Translations under genes and position numbers: made by a program
Notes under the pieces: model-generated
Told to the model about the DNA's origin: nothing
The model's database searches: none
The model's input: the letters and a program-made list of their open reading frames with translations, nothing else
Source: Ruminococcus sp. UBA4275
GTDB taxonomy: Bacteria; Bacillota; Clostridia; Oscillospirales; Ruminococcaceae
Direction of reading: 5' to 3'
Assembly (NCBI GenBank): GCA_002395085.1
Contig: DGVV01000125.1
Coordinates: 1 to 13,139 of the forward strand
Length of the DNA: 13,139 bases
In this document: positions 1 to 6,693 of the stretch, in pieces
How positions within the stretch are numbered: the stretch's first letter is position 1
Layout: each line of letters opens with the position of its first letter

Positions 1-497
1 GCGAGGCAGTTGGTGGTGCAGGAAGCAGCAGAGATGATCTTGTCATCCTTGGTCAGGGTGTTCTCATTGACGGAGAACACGATGGTCGGGAGATCGTTGC
101 CTGCCGGAGCAGAGATAACGACCTTCTTTGCGCCTGCGTCGATGTGAGCCTGAGACTTCTCCTTGGAGCAGTAGAAACCGGTGCACTCGAGAACGACGTC
201 AACACCGATCTCGCCCCACGGCAGCTCAGCAGCATTTGCCTTTGCGTAGATCTTCAGGGTCTTGCCGTCGACAGTGATGGTGCCGGCCTCGTCGTCAGCG
301 GAAACCGTGTGCAGGTTCTCGCCGATGATGCCGCAGTAGCCCTTCTGAGCGGTATCATACTTCAGCAGGTGAGCGAGCATGGAGGGCTTGGTCAGGTCGT
401 TGATTGCGACAACCTCGTAGCCCTCAGCGCCGAACATCTGACGGAAAGCCAGACGACCGATGCGGCCGAAACCATTGATTGCAACTTTAACAGACAT
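1..497 (-). CDS. gap: Type I glyceraldehyde-3-phosphate dehydrogenase, N-terminal part (runs off the window)
   Basis: This is the first 165 codons of glycolytic GAPDH, which oxidises glyceraldehyde-3-phosphate to 1,3-bisphosphoglycerate with NAD in the cytoplasm. The start is ATG at 495-497, preceded by GGAGG at 506-510. The N-terminus carries the Rossmann nucleotide-binding motif INGFGRIGR (residues 7-15). Asp34 in AINDLT is at the position that normally favours NAD over NADP. Near the window edge is the active-site signature SCTTNC, with the catalytic cysteine at residue 160. The C-terminal half, about 170 residues in a usual protein of 330-340, lies outside the window. The gene has its own promoter (528-556) and reads away from the neighbouring gene, so it may be monocistronic or lead a glycolytic operon to the left. 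Identification is secure from the motifs. Confidence 0.97.
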   Translation of the reverse strand, partial: MSVKVAINGFGRIGRLAFRQMFGAEGYEVVAINDLTKPSMLAHLLKYDTAQKGYCGIIGENLHTVSADDEAGTITVDGKTLKIYAKANAAELPWGEIGVDVVLECTGFYCSKEKSQAHIDAGAKKVVISAPAGNDLPTIVFSVNENTLTKDDKIISAASCTTNCL

Positions 498-527
498 TGG
501 GATTACCTCCTAAAATTTGATACTTCT

Positions 528-556
528 ATTTTACACCATTTTTCCGGAAATTGCAA
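528..556 (-). promoter_or_regulatory. Promoter of gap
   Basis: On the minus strand there is a -35 element TTGCAA (551-556), a 17-bp spacer and a -10 element TAAAAT (528-533), about 30 bases upstream of the gap start codon. The spacing is ideal for the housekeeping sigma factor. The 5' untranslated region would be only about 25 nt and includes the strong Shine-Dalgarno at 506-510. Confidence 0.75.
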
Positions 557-621
557 GCACTTTGACAAAAAAATAACTGCCACAAAGCAAAAGACGCTTT
601 TTTCATCGAAAGGCGGTTGCA

Positions 622-634
622 TTTCATCATGAAA
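622..634. repeat. Short inverted repeat between two divergent promoters
   Basis: TTTCAT-C-ATGAAA is a perfect 6-bp inverted repeat with a one-base centre. It lies between the gap promoter and the -10 box of the rightward gene. Its placement would suit an operator, but the motif is short and AT-rich, so chance occurrence is quite possible. Confidence 0.25.
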
Positions 635-666
635 ATTGTGTATATTTCCGAATTCTCCAAAAACAG

Positions 667-695
667 TCGCTTTCTCGTCCATAGTGTTGTATAAT
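667..695 (+). promoter_or_regulatory. Probable promoter of the pseudokinase-like gene
   Basis: A perfect -10 box TATAAT sits at 690-695, about 60 bases before the start codon at 756. The matching -35 region (around 667-672, TCGCTT) is poor and there is no extended -10, so this promoter may be weak or need an activator. Confidence 0.5.
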
Positions 696-755
696 AGTAT
701 AGACAACCCGCAAACAAAATGTCCTTTTGACCGATCACGAAAGGAGAGAAATAAT

Positions 756-1817
756 ATGAGTTCCAACGACAAGATTCTGGCAGCAGAACAGCTTTATATG
801 AGTTCCGGCAAATGTGTCTGCGCCGTCAGCAGCAAAATTGCCGATCTGCCGCTGCTCTGGTGTACTGACGAAGATGCAGAACGTCTCGCCGGCAATCTGC
901 GCGCACAGCTTGATACGGATTCGGACGGTTCGCCCGTTCCGCCCGCAGACGGTGTCATCGCGCTGAGCGGTACAAATCCCGCTATGGACTGCCGCGTGGA
1001 GCAGTTCCATAACGCCGAAGAACCCTTCTGGCTGCTGCATTTTACACCCTCTGACCCCGCCCGCCGTGCGACCCGTTCCGAGGTTCGCAGCACAGCGCGT
1101 GCGCTGGTCAATACGATCAATGAAAATGTCGCGCTGATCCGGCAGGCTTCCACCGACCGTCCTGCCGCACCGGAGCGTCAGTTTGACAACTATCTCTGTA
1201 CACAGGCAAGCTGTTTTGCCCTGCGAAGCTGCGGTACACGTCTGGAAGAACTGCTCTGGTATGAACAGCACAGTGCCGGAGAGGATTCCCGCCCGGATGC
1301 TGTTTCCGTGACAGAGATTCTCAGTGAATGCGCCGAAGACCTCAAGGATTCCCTGAAAAAGGTTCTCACAGTCGAGACATCTGTTGCAGAGGAACTCTAT
1401 GCCTGCGTAATGCCGGCACGGCTGCGGTTTGCGGTCTGTTCCGCGGTGATTCTGCTCTCGCAGGGTGATCCGGTCTTCGGAAAACTTCAGATCCGTGCCG
1501 TGCGTGCAGAGGATACCGTGCGGATTGAACTCGACCTTGCCAAAGCCCCCCTCCCCGGCGAAACCGCACGGATGCTGCACCCGCTGATGCCGGACAGCAC
1601 CCTGATTTCGGAGCAGGTGCTGATTCAGCGCTTCTGCGAGGCATTCGGTGCGCAGTACCGCCAGATGAATACGGCTGAGGGCTGCTGCGGCATCCTGACC
1701 CTCCCCGCCGCCTCCGCACCGACTGTCCTGCACAGCAGCCGCATCCCCTACCCCACCGGCAACTATTCCTATTGCAATACCGTCCTGTCCCGCATCCTCA
1801 CGCCAGCGGCATTCTAG
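756..1817 (+). CDS. Degenerate histidine-kinase-like cytoplasmic protein, function unknown
   Basis: A 353-residue soluble protein with no signal peptide or membrane segment. The start at 756 is chosen because AAGGAG (741-746) lies just before it; the open frame extends upstream but without a ribosome site. By eye the layout resembles a PAS-DHp-ATPase sensor kinase. It has a mixed alpha/beta N-terminal region (about 1-100), a helical stretch (about 101-175) where the dimerisation/phosphoacceptor helix would be, and from about 182 to 318 a region whose secondary-structure order follows a HATPase_c domain. That region begins VSVTEILSEC, where kinases have VDLSELLEEC-like text, and ends GILTLPAA, like the terminal TFTLP strand of kinases. 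The phosphoacceptor His, the N-box Asn and the DxGxG glycine boxes are not seen, so kinase activity is unlikely. An inactive partner, a Spo0B-like phosphotransferase or a scaffold are possible. No response regulator is adjacent. The family call is inference; I do not recognise the gene itself. Confidence 0.6.
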   Translation: MSSNDKILAAEQLYMSSGKCVCAVSSKIADLPLLWCTDEDAERLAGNLRAQLDTDSDGSPVPPADGVIALSGTNPAMDCRVEQFHNAEEPFWLLHFTPSDPARRATRSEVRSTARALVNTINENVALIRQASTDRPAAPERQFDNYLCTQASCFALRSCGTRLEELLWYEQHSAGEDSRPDAVSVTEILSECAEDLKDSLKKVLTVETSVAEELYACVMPARLRFAVCSAVILLSQGDPVFGKLQIRAVRAEDTVRIELDLAKAPLPGETARMLHPLMPDSTLISEQVLIQRFCEAFGAQYRQMNTAEGCCGILTLPAASAPTVLHSSRIPYPTGNYSYCNTVLSRILTPAAF

Positions 1818-1915
1818 GAGCAGACAAGCTGAAAACAGTCCCGTATTCGGCATTCTGCACGAAACGCCCTCTCCGGTTTTGTGAGCTTTGTTCTTCATAA
1901 ATTGTTCATTTTCTA

Positions 1916-1944
1916 TTGACAATTTGCTCAAAGTATGCTATACT
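1916..1944 (+). promoter_or_regulatory. Strong promoter of the pilin-like gene
   Basis: A consensus -35 TTGACA (1916-1921), a 17-bp spacer and -10 TATACT (1939-1944) preceded by TG at 1936-1937 (extended -10). This is the best promoter in the window. Transcription would begin near 1951, giving a 5' leader of about 70 nt. Confidence 0.85.
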
Positions 1945-1968
1945 AATATTGTAATAGTTATGAGATTC

Positions 1969-1986
1969 AATGGTATTTTTACCATT
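1969..1986 (+). promoter_or_regulatory. Hairpin in the pilin-gene leader
   Basis: A perfect 7-bp stem, AATGGTA against TACCATT, encloses a TTTT loop. It lies inside the predicted leader, about 20 bases before the AAAGGGGGA ribosome site (2007-2014). It could stabilise the message or affect translation. It has no following T-run, so it is not a terminator. Confidence 0.45.
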
Positions 1987-2021
1987 TTGGAACGATCCCA
2001 TGATCAAAGGGGGACTTTATT

Positions 2022-2642
2022 ATGAATAACACAAAATCCGCTGCAGCAAAGCGTTTTGTCCGCAAGGGCTTTACGCTGCTGGAAATGATGATTGTGCTTG
2101 CCATTATCGGCATCCTTACCACAATCCTCATCCCGACCATTACCAGTTATATCACCCGCAGCCGGCTGAATACCGCTAACGCAAATGCGAAGGTTATCTT
2201 CAATTCGCTTCAGACAATCGTGCAGGAATATGAGTTCAATGAGCGTCCGGTTGACACATCTGTGTTCTACGGCAGTCCGAAAGCATTGGGTGTTGTGTTC
2301 CTCGCCAATGATCAGGGCTCGTTCACAAGCGTAACCAGCACGACCAATGCGGCTCTCAGCATTGCCAGCAGCGATGTCAGTGATACAACAAGTGCAAACA
2401 GCCTCACAAGCAAAATGAGCCGCCTGTTTGCGGATTATCAGGAAACTTCCTGGCGCGCACTCGTGGACGGCTACACCGTTCGTGTGGTGGTTGCCGCAAC
2501 CAGCAACTCCACCGATTATATCGGCTGCTATCCCGGACAGTCTACAACAGAGCGCGGAGAAATCGCATCTGGTCTGAGTTCAGTGACGGAAACAATGCTG
2601 CGTGCCAAGGCAAACTCTGTCTGGCCGGGTCTTTCCCTGTAA
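2022..2642 (+). CDS. Type IV pilin / pseudopilin-like protein
   Basis: A 206-residue protein with the class III (prepilin) signal. The basic 16-residue leader ends in RKG and is followed by FTLLEMMIVLAIIGIL; prepilin peptidase would cut after Gly16, and the conserved Glu is at position +5 of the mature protein. Residues 17 to about 46 form the single hydrophobic helix that packs pilus cores. The remaining roughly 160 residues are a Ser/Thr/Ala-rich globular head with no cysteines. The start is supported by the purine-rich site AAAGGGGGA at 2007-2014. No assembly ATPase, platform protein or prepilin peptidase is nearby, so these must be encoded elsewhere if it assembles. In Ruminococcus albus a pilin-like protein (CbpC) is known to take part in cellulose adhesion; a similar surface role here is inference. 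The gene has its own strong promoter and two terminators, so it is a single-gene unit. Confidence 0.9.
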   Translation: MNNTKSAAAKRFVRKGFTLLEMMIVLAIIGILTTILIPTITSYITRSRLNTANANAKVIFNSLQTIVQEYEFNERPVDTSVFYGSPKALGVVFLANDQGSFTSVTSTTNAALSIASSDVSDTTSANSLTSKMSRLFADYQETSWRALVDGYTVRVVVAATSNSTDYIGCYPGQSTTERGEIASGLSSVTETMLRAKANSVWPGLSL

Positions 2643-2652
2643 ACAATCAAAA

Positions 2653-2681
2653 GACGGATACCTTTTGGTGTCCGTCTTTTT
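2653..2681 (+). terminator. Intrinsic terminator after the pilin-like gene (probably bidirectional)
   Basis: A 10-bp stem (2653-2662 with 2667-2676, one G-U pair) with a TTTT loop is followed by five T's. A short A-run precedes the stem, so the structure could also stop leftward transcripts from the converging membrane-protein gene. It begins 11 bases after the pilin stop codon. Confidence 0.88.
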
Positions 2682-2694
2682 CATCCGTAAAATG

Positions 2695-2734
2695 AAGCAC
2701 CTGCTCGCCTTTCGCGCCGCAGGTGCTTATTTTT
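2695..2734 (+). terminator. Second, tandem terminator hairpin
   Basis: A perfect 10-bp stem AAGCACCTGC / GCAGGTGCTT (2695-2704 and 2719-2728) with a 14-base loop is followed on the plus strand by ATTTTT. The right arm overlaps the stop codon of the converging minus-strand gene (2727-2729). It would back up the first terminator for rightward transcripts and form the 3' end of the leftward message, where its T-run is weaker. Confidence 0.7.
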
Positions 2735-4055
2735 GATGCATTTGCCGGAGCCGGTTCAATGCCTGTTCCATATCACGCAGTGCCTCCGTCGGAAGTCCCA
2801 TCTGCGCGTAAAGGTCTGCATGAAGATCTGCTGTCACAGCATCCAGTGCTTCGGGTTGCCCCGTCTGCGATGCCCATTTCTCCCGGATTTCCCGCGCTGT
2901 ATCAGAAGCGTGCAGAACACCGCGTTTCCAGGCAGGCGCATCCAGCAGAAGTGTATAGCCGTCATAGAATTTCTGCGCAGAATCCGGCATTTTCCGCCAT
3001 TTCCGCAGACGTCTCCGCCATGTGCGTTCCGCAGAACGCCGGCTCTGAACCCGTTCCGCTGCTGTTTCAATGTCGGTATAGCCCTGCGCTGTACCGTCCG
3101 GCGAACCGGCAGTTTCCCGTCCGCGCGTCAGGCGCATCACGAGTTTTTGCAGCGCCTCGCGAATCGCCCAGACCCAATCTGACAAAAACTCTTTCCACAT
3201 ATAGTACGCCACCGCCGCAAACGGAATCCACAGCAGAAGCCAGAGTTTGCTTGCGCCGCCAGCCGGCGGCTGTACCGGTTCATCCGGAAAGCCCGTTTCC
3301 TCCGGCACATCGGGTGCATTGCCGCCCAGCCAGGCCACAATATTCACCAGCCCGCGCAGCAGCACACGAATGATTGTCACCAGAAGCTGCCCCGCCGCAT
3401 GAATCCCTGCTGTAATCGGTCTGCGCAGGAGGAAGCCGCAGAATATCAGCAGCAAAACGCCTGCCAGAATCAGCAGATTGCCGCGGCGAATATGCGCAGG
3501 TACGTCGATTTCAGTATTGCTTCGCCGATTGACCATCCGCAGCAGCATAAACTGATTCCGCAACAGCAGAAACAGCACCGACTGCACACACATGACGGTC
3601 AGAAATGAGGAAAGCGGCACGGGCATCTCTGCGAGATGCAGCAGCAGCGGTGCAATCAGAGAGCCGGTCAGAAAGGCGGCGAATACTGCCGGAGAAAACA
3701 GAAGGTCGGGCGCGGTATCTCTGCTGAGAACCGCAGCAGTCAGCGTGAAGCCCGTCAGGATGACCGGCACAGCAGCCGCACCGGTCATCCAGTGCAGCAG
3801 AAAAATGCAGGCCGCAGCCGGGGCAAGCCATGCAGCTATCCCGCAAAATGTACGAAGATACGGCCTTTCTGCCAGCCGATGCCGCACATACTTTGCAAGC
3901 CATAACGTCAGAATGCCTGCCGCCGTCAGGAGACAGGATGCCGCGGCAACAGGCTGCCGCGGGCAGAGAACAAGAAGCAGCAGCCAGAGCGGAAACCACA
4001 CCAGACTTCTGCAAAGCATCGCAAGAAAGTTCAAAAGCGTGCGGCTGTTCCGCAT
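2727..4055 (-). CDS. Multi-pass membrane protein with DUF4129-like C-terminal region
   Basis: A 442-residue membrane protein. The start is ATG at 4053-4055 rather than the in-frame ATG at 4079, because the ribosome site GGAGGTGG (4063-4070) lies between the two. Residues 1 to about 230 hold roughly seven hydrophobic helices. A further amphipathic or membrane stretch, a Pro-rich loop and one more helix (KLWLLLWIPFAAVAYYMW) follow at about 270-290. The last 130 residues are a charged cytoplasmic helical tail (RTWRRRLRKWRKMPDSAQKF, later TAREIREKW and LHADLYAQMG). That tail resembles the DUF4129 domain, which is usually found near MoxR-type ATPases, DUF58 proteins and transglutaminase-like proteins; none of these is present here. 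It starts 37 bases after the binding-protein gene and is probably co-transcribed with it. It has no permease signature for an amino-acid ABC transporter, so I do not assign it as the partner permease. Function unknown. Confidence 0.8.
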   Translation of the reverse strand: MRNSRTLLNFLAMLCRSLVWFPLWLLLLVLCPRQPVAAASCLLTAAGILTLWLAKYVRHRLAERPYLRTFCGIAAWLAPAAACIFLLHWMTGAAAVPVILTGFTLTAAVLSRDTAPDLLFSPAVFAAFLTGSLIAPLLLHLAEMPVPLSSFLTVMCVQSVLFLLLRNQFMLLRMVNRRSNTEIDVPAHIRRGNLLILAGVLLLIFCGFLLRRPITAGIHAAGQLLVTIIRVLLRGLVNIVAWLGGNAPDVPEETGFPDEPVQPPAGGASKLWLLLWIPFAAVAYYMWKEFLSDWVWAIREALQKLVMRLTRGRETAGSPDGTAQGYTDIETAAERVQSRRSAERTWRRRLRKWRKMPDSAQKFYDGYTLLLDAPAWKRGVLHASDTAREIREKWASQTGQPEALDAVTADLHADLYAQMGLPTEALRDMEQALNRLRQMHQK

Positions 4056-4092
4056 CGGGCTGCCACCTCCTTTTATCATTGATCGGGTATGA

Positions 4093-4866
4093 TTATTTAT
4101 TCACAATAATGACCTGATGCGTCACGGCGTAGTAATCGGAGAACAGAACAATCTGCTCACGCTCCGAGGTGATCGAAAGACCGGCCGCGCCGACATCCAC
4201 AGTGCCGTTTGCGACAGCCGGCAGCACCGCATCGAAGTCCATATTGCGGATTTCCAGCTCATAGCCCAGATAATCGCAGACTGCGTTCATCATGTCGATG
4301 TCAAAGCCCACAATTTCGCCGTTCTCGGTATATTCGTAGGGCGGGAATTCCGCATTCGTCGCGACAACCAGCTTGCCCTTGCTGCGGTCAACATCCTCCT
4401 TCGGCACATAAGCGTGCTTGCCCTGTTCATCGCCTTCATAGTTCGCCTTGATCTGTGCAAGTGTACCGTCTGCGGTCAGCGCACGCAGCGCACCGTTGAT
4501 CTCCGAGCGCAGCGGCTTATTGTCTTTCGCAATTGCGACCGCATACCGCTCATCTGCAAAATTCTCATCGAGAATCCCGATTTTATCATTCTTTTCCACA
4601 AAGCGTTCGGCAGTTTCCTCATCCACGATCACCGCGTCAATCTTGCCGTTTTGCAGAAATTTGACCGCCTCAGCAGCCGTTGCAAAGGGCTTGACGGAGG
4701 CATCATCAATATCCTGTGCCAGAGTATCACCGGTCGTACCGAGCTGAACACCGATGGTTCTGCCCTTGAGATCTTTGATGGAATCCACCTTTTTCAGGCC
4801 GCAGCTTGTGAGAAGCATGGCGGACATTGCGATTGCGGATACGCCGAAGAAGATTTTTTTGGTCAT
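4093..4866 (-). CDS. Amino-acid-type ABC substrate-binding lipoprotein with circularly permuted domain order
   Basis: A 257-residue lipoprotein of the SBP_bac_3 family, predicted to bind a polar amino acid outside the membrane. The start at 4866 is supported by AAAGGAA about nine bases upstream. Residues 1-21 are a signal peptide ending in the lipobox LTSC, with Cys22 lipidated. In ordinary family members the order is an N-lobe segment (VGTxxxxPPFxY...GFDxDL...TxxR...FSDPY) followed by a C-lobe segment (DLKGxxIGVQxGTT...VDAVxxD...). Here the order is reversed. DLKGRTIGVQLGTTGD starts at residue 32, DAVIVDE is at 77-83 and the usual C-terminal helix text ADGTLAQIKANYEG is at 132-145. Then KLVVATNAEFPPYEY begins at 165, GFDIDMMNAV at 187, SITSERE at 231-237 and FSDYY at 242-246. 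The family ligand residues, Arg236 for the carboxylate and Asp82 for the amino group, are both kept. No permease or ATPase gene adjoins it. Family call firm; permutation read directly from motif order. Confidence 0.93.
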   Translation of the reverse strand: MTKKIFFGVSAIAMSAMLLTSCGLKKVDSIKDLKGRTIGVQLGTTGDTLAQDIDDASVKPFATAAEAVKFLQNGKIDAVIVDEETAERFVEKNDKIGILDENFADERYAVAIAKDNKPLRSEINGALRALTADGTLAQIKANYEGDEQGKHAYVPKEDVDRSKGKLVVATNAEFPPYEYTENGEIVGFDIDMMNAVCDYLGYELEIRNMDFDAVLPAVANGTVDVGAAGLSITSEREQIVLFSDYYAVTHQVIIVNK

Positions 4867-4894
4867 GATAGCATATTCCTTTCTTGTATTTGAC

Positions 4895-4936
4895 ATCCGG
4901 CGGAAACCGGATTAAAGCGGACTTTTCCCGCGTCAA
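4895..4936 (-). promoter_or_regulatory. Possible promoter and leader hairpin of the binding-protein gene
   Basis: On the minus strand a -35-like TTGACG lies at 4931-4936, and a weak -10-like TAATCC at 4909-4914 (16-bp spacer). A 6-bp inverted repeat, ATCCGG/CCGGAT with a six-base loop, covers 4895-4912 and overlaps that -10 region. The -10 match is poor, so the promoter call is tentative. Confidence 0.3.
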
Positions 4937-5169
4937 ATCTTAATATTGGCAGCGTTGATTGCTTTGATTGAATACGTCGTCTGATGCTGCAGGATTAAAA
5001 TGAAATGTCGATCATTATTGATGAAGTAACCTTTACAGGTTCCCCCGAATCTTTCCCAGCGTTCGTGTTCTGCCGGCCTCCCATCAGCCAAAGCAGCGCT
5101 CATTCCCACACCGCAGGTAAATAGGGTATCTGTCCATTTCTCGTCTGTTTTTCTTTCTGAGTCCGGCAC
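4933..5169 (-). CDS. Possible small hypothetical ORF or gene remnant
   Basis: An open frame of 78 codons fills the gap between fruK and the binding-protein gene. It begins with GTG at 5167-5169, without a recognisable ribosome site; an internal ATG at 5101-5103 would give 56 residues, also without a clear site. The C-terminal half (KGYFINNDRHFILILQHQTT) looks protein-like and is markedly AT-richer than the neighbouring genes, which may mean a decayed or acquired fragment. I do not recognise it. It may equally be non-coding leader sequence. Confidence 0.25.
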   Translation of the reverse strand: MPDSERKTDEKWTDTLFTCGVGMSAALADGRPAEHERWERFGGTCKGYFINNDRHFILILQHQTTYSIKAINAANIKI

Positions 5170-5177
5170 ACTGCCGG
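5163..5177 (-). repeat. Inverted repeat just downstream of fruK
   Basis: CCGGCA-CAC-TGCCGG is a perfect 6-bp stem with a three-base loop, six bases after the fruK stop codon. No T-run follows on the minus strand, so if it ends the transcript it is at best a weak or factor-dependent terminator. Confidence 0.4.
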
Positions 5178-5182
5178 CGGGA

Positions 5183-6112
5183 TCAAATCAGTTCTGTCGG
5201 CTGCGGCAGATTGCACAGCAGGTTGTCAATCTGCGAACGGTTTGCCATCCACTCGCTGAAGGCAGTTGCAGAGCCAGCAGCAATGCCGGTGCGGAGGGCT
5301 TCTGTCAGCGGTTTGCCGGATGCGCAGGCAGCAAGGAAGCCGCCCAGCATTGCATCGCCGGAACCGACGGCATTTTTGACCGTTCCGCGCGGTGCGGAGA
5401 GGTGCCAGACGCGGTGTTCCGATGTAAAGAGCAGCGCGCCGTCTCCGCCGAGCGAGAGCATGACATTTTCAGCACCCATTTCGATGAGCTGCTTGCCGTA
5501 AGGCAGGGCATCCCACCAGGTGTCAATCTTTGTGCCGAACAGATCGCAAAGCTCCGGCAGATTCGGCTTGATGACGAAAGGATGGCACGCAATCGCGGCA
5601 CGCAGCGGCTCACCGGTCGTATCGACGGCAATGCGCACACCGCTGTCCGCAAGTTCTGTCATGAGGGCGGCGTAATGGTCGGGCTGTGCGCCTGCCGGAA
5701 TGCTGCCCGCCAGCACGATGTAATCACCCTCGCCGTAGCGGCGGAGTTTCCGGGTAAGCTGCGCCATATCCTCCGCAGACACCGCAACGCCTTTGCCGTT
5801 GAGTTCGGTCACGCAGCCGGATTCGCGAATCTTGATGTTGATGCGCGTCATCTGGTTCGGAATCGTGATCCACTCTGTCGGAATCTGGGTACGCTGCATC
5901 CGTTCCGCGATCATCTGACCGGTCTGACCGGCGAGAAAGCCGTAAACAGTGGTCGGAACCTGAAGCTGCTGCAATACCATAGAAACATTGACGCCCTTGC
6001 CGCCCGCAGTAATCAGTTCATCCGAGGTGCGGTTGACAGCGCCTGCCTCCAGCGGAGTTGTCACCGAGACGGTATAATCCACCGCAGGATTCATTGTTAC
6101 AGTCGCGATCAT
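5183..6112 (-). CDS. fruK: 1-phosphofructokinase-type hexose-phosphate kinase (PfkB family)
   Basis: A 309-residue cytoplasmic sugar kinase of the PfkB/ribokinase superfamily, the usual length. The family would phosphorylate fructose-1-phosphate (or tagatose-6-phosphate) with ATP to a bisphosphate that enters glycolysis. The N-terminus MIATVTMNPAVDYTV, the sugar-binding GGKGVNVS (residues 37-44), TRINIKI and TELNGKG are characteristic of FruK/LacC proteins. The ATP-site signature GSGDA with catalytic Asp253 is at 250-254. The start at 6112 has AAGGGGGA (6122-6129) upstream. It follows the small membrane-protein gene by 56 bases on the same strand and probably shares its promoter. There is no fructose PTS permease or DeoR-type regulator next to it, unlike classical fru operons, so fructose-1-phosphate may not be the physiological substrate. 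Family certain; exact substrate (FruK versus LacC) inferred from overall sequence character. Confidence 0.88.
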   Translation of the reverse strand: MIATVTMNPAVDYTVSVTTPLEAGAVNRTSDELITAGGKGVNVSMVLQQLQVPTTVYGFLAGQTGQMIAERMQRTQIPTEWITIPNQMTRINIKIRESGCVTELNGKGVAVSAEDMAQLTRKLRRYGEGDYIVLAGSIPAGAQPDHYAALMTELADSGVRIAVDTTGEPLRAAIACHPFVIKPNLPELCDLFGTKIDTWWDALPYGKQLIEMGAENVMLSLGGDGALLFTSEHRVWHLSAPRGTVKNAVGSGDAMLGGFLAACASGKPLTEALRTGIAAGSATAFSEWMANRSQIDNLLCNLPQPTELI

Positions 6113-6168
6113 GTTGGGAAATCCCCCTTATCGGTAATATGGACGGCAGATTTGCAGACGCAGCGGCA

Positions 6169-6666
6169 TCAGCCGTGCGGAAAGCAGACCTGCATGACAA
6201 TCAGAAAAACTGCGAGCGCCCCGCCGCAGAGCAGAATCTGCCGGCAGAGAATGCGCAGAAAAGCAATGGAGATCAGGCGGCGCTGTTCCTGCCGCAGCAG
6301 AATGCCGCCGGAAGCCCTTCGGGCATCGGGAAGCGACTGCGGATAATCTCCTGCCGCAAACACAGTCCGCTGCACCGCAATCTGCACGGGATCGCCCTTT
6401 TGGAGCTTTGCCGCCGCGGGATGGGCTGTACAGAATGCCGCGGTATGCGAAAGCTGCCGGTGATCAGTGAAATCGACTGCAACGGCTGTAGAACCGTTCT
6501 GCGGAGCTGTTTCCCGGCAGATACCGCGAAAAATCCGCCACTCCGAAAACGGCTGCATGAGTCTGCCTGCTGCACGGCAAAGCAGCCCCAGAAAAACTGC
6601 GAGTGCGAGTCCGGCGAGAAAATACCGCCATTTGCCGATTGAAAGCAGCATCATAGCCATTTTCAT
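6169..6666 (-). CDS. Small membrane protein with two membrane helices, function unknown
   Basis: A 165-residue protein. The start at 6666 (MKMAMMLLS...) is chosen because GGAAAGGGG lies about 12 bases upstream and because the predicted transcription start falls inside the longer open frame. The open frame reaches back to 6777, beyond the promoter, and that N-terminal extension is unlikely to be translated. One hydrophobic helix covers about residues 14-32 (FLAGLALAVFLGLLC) and another about 137-160 (ILLCGGALAVFLIVMQV). Between them is an extracytoplasmic-type domain of about 100 residues with QKGDPVQIAV. Two helices flanking a beta-rich loop with a 'GDPV' strand recall DUF3592-type proteins, but the match is weak. 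It is the first gene of a probable two-gene unit with the phosphofructokinase. Its role is not recognised. Confidence 0.65.
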   Translation of the reverse strand: MKMAMMLLSIGKWRYFLAGLALAVFLGLLCRAAGRLMQPFSEWRIFRGICRETAPQNGSTAVAVDFTDHRQLSHTAAFCTAHPAAAKLQKGDPVQIAVQRTVFAAGDYPQSLPDARRASGGILLRQEQRRLISIAFLRILCRQILLCGGALAVFLIVMQVCFPHG

Positions 6667-6693
6667 CCTGCCGACACGCCCCTTTCCACACAC

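Noticed and set aside
735..1931. A 398-codon minus-strand open frame opposite the pseudokinase-like gene
   Set aside because: The plus strand has a promoter and a well-placed ribosome site, and its translation has kinase-like order. The minus-strand translation is Cys/Gly/Arg-rich without domain features.
4117..4893. A 258-codon plus-strand open frame opposite the binding-protein gene
   Set aside because: It mirrors the binding protein codon for codon, and the minus strand has the lipobox and SBP motifs.
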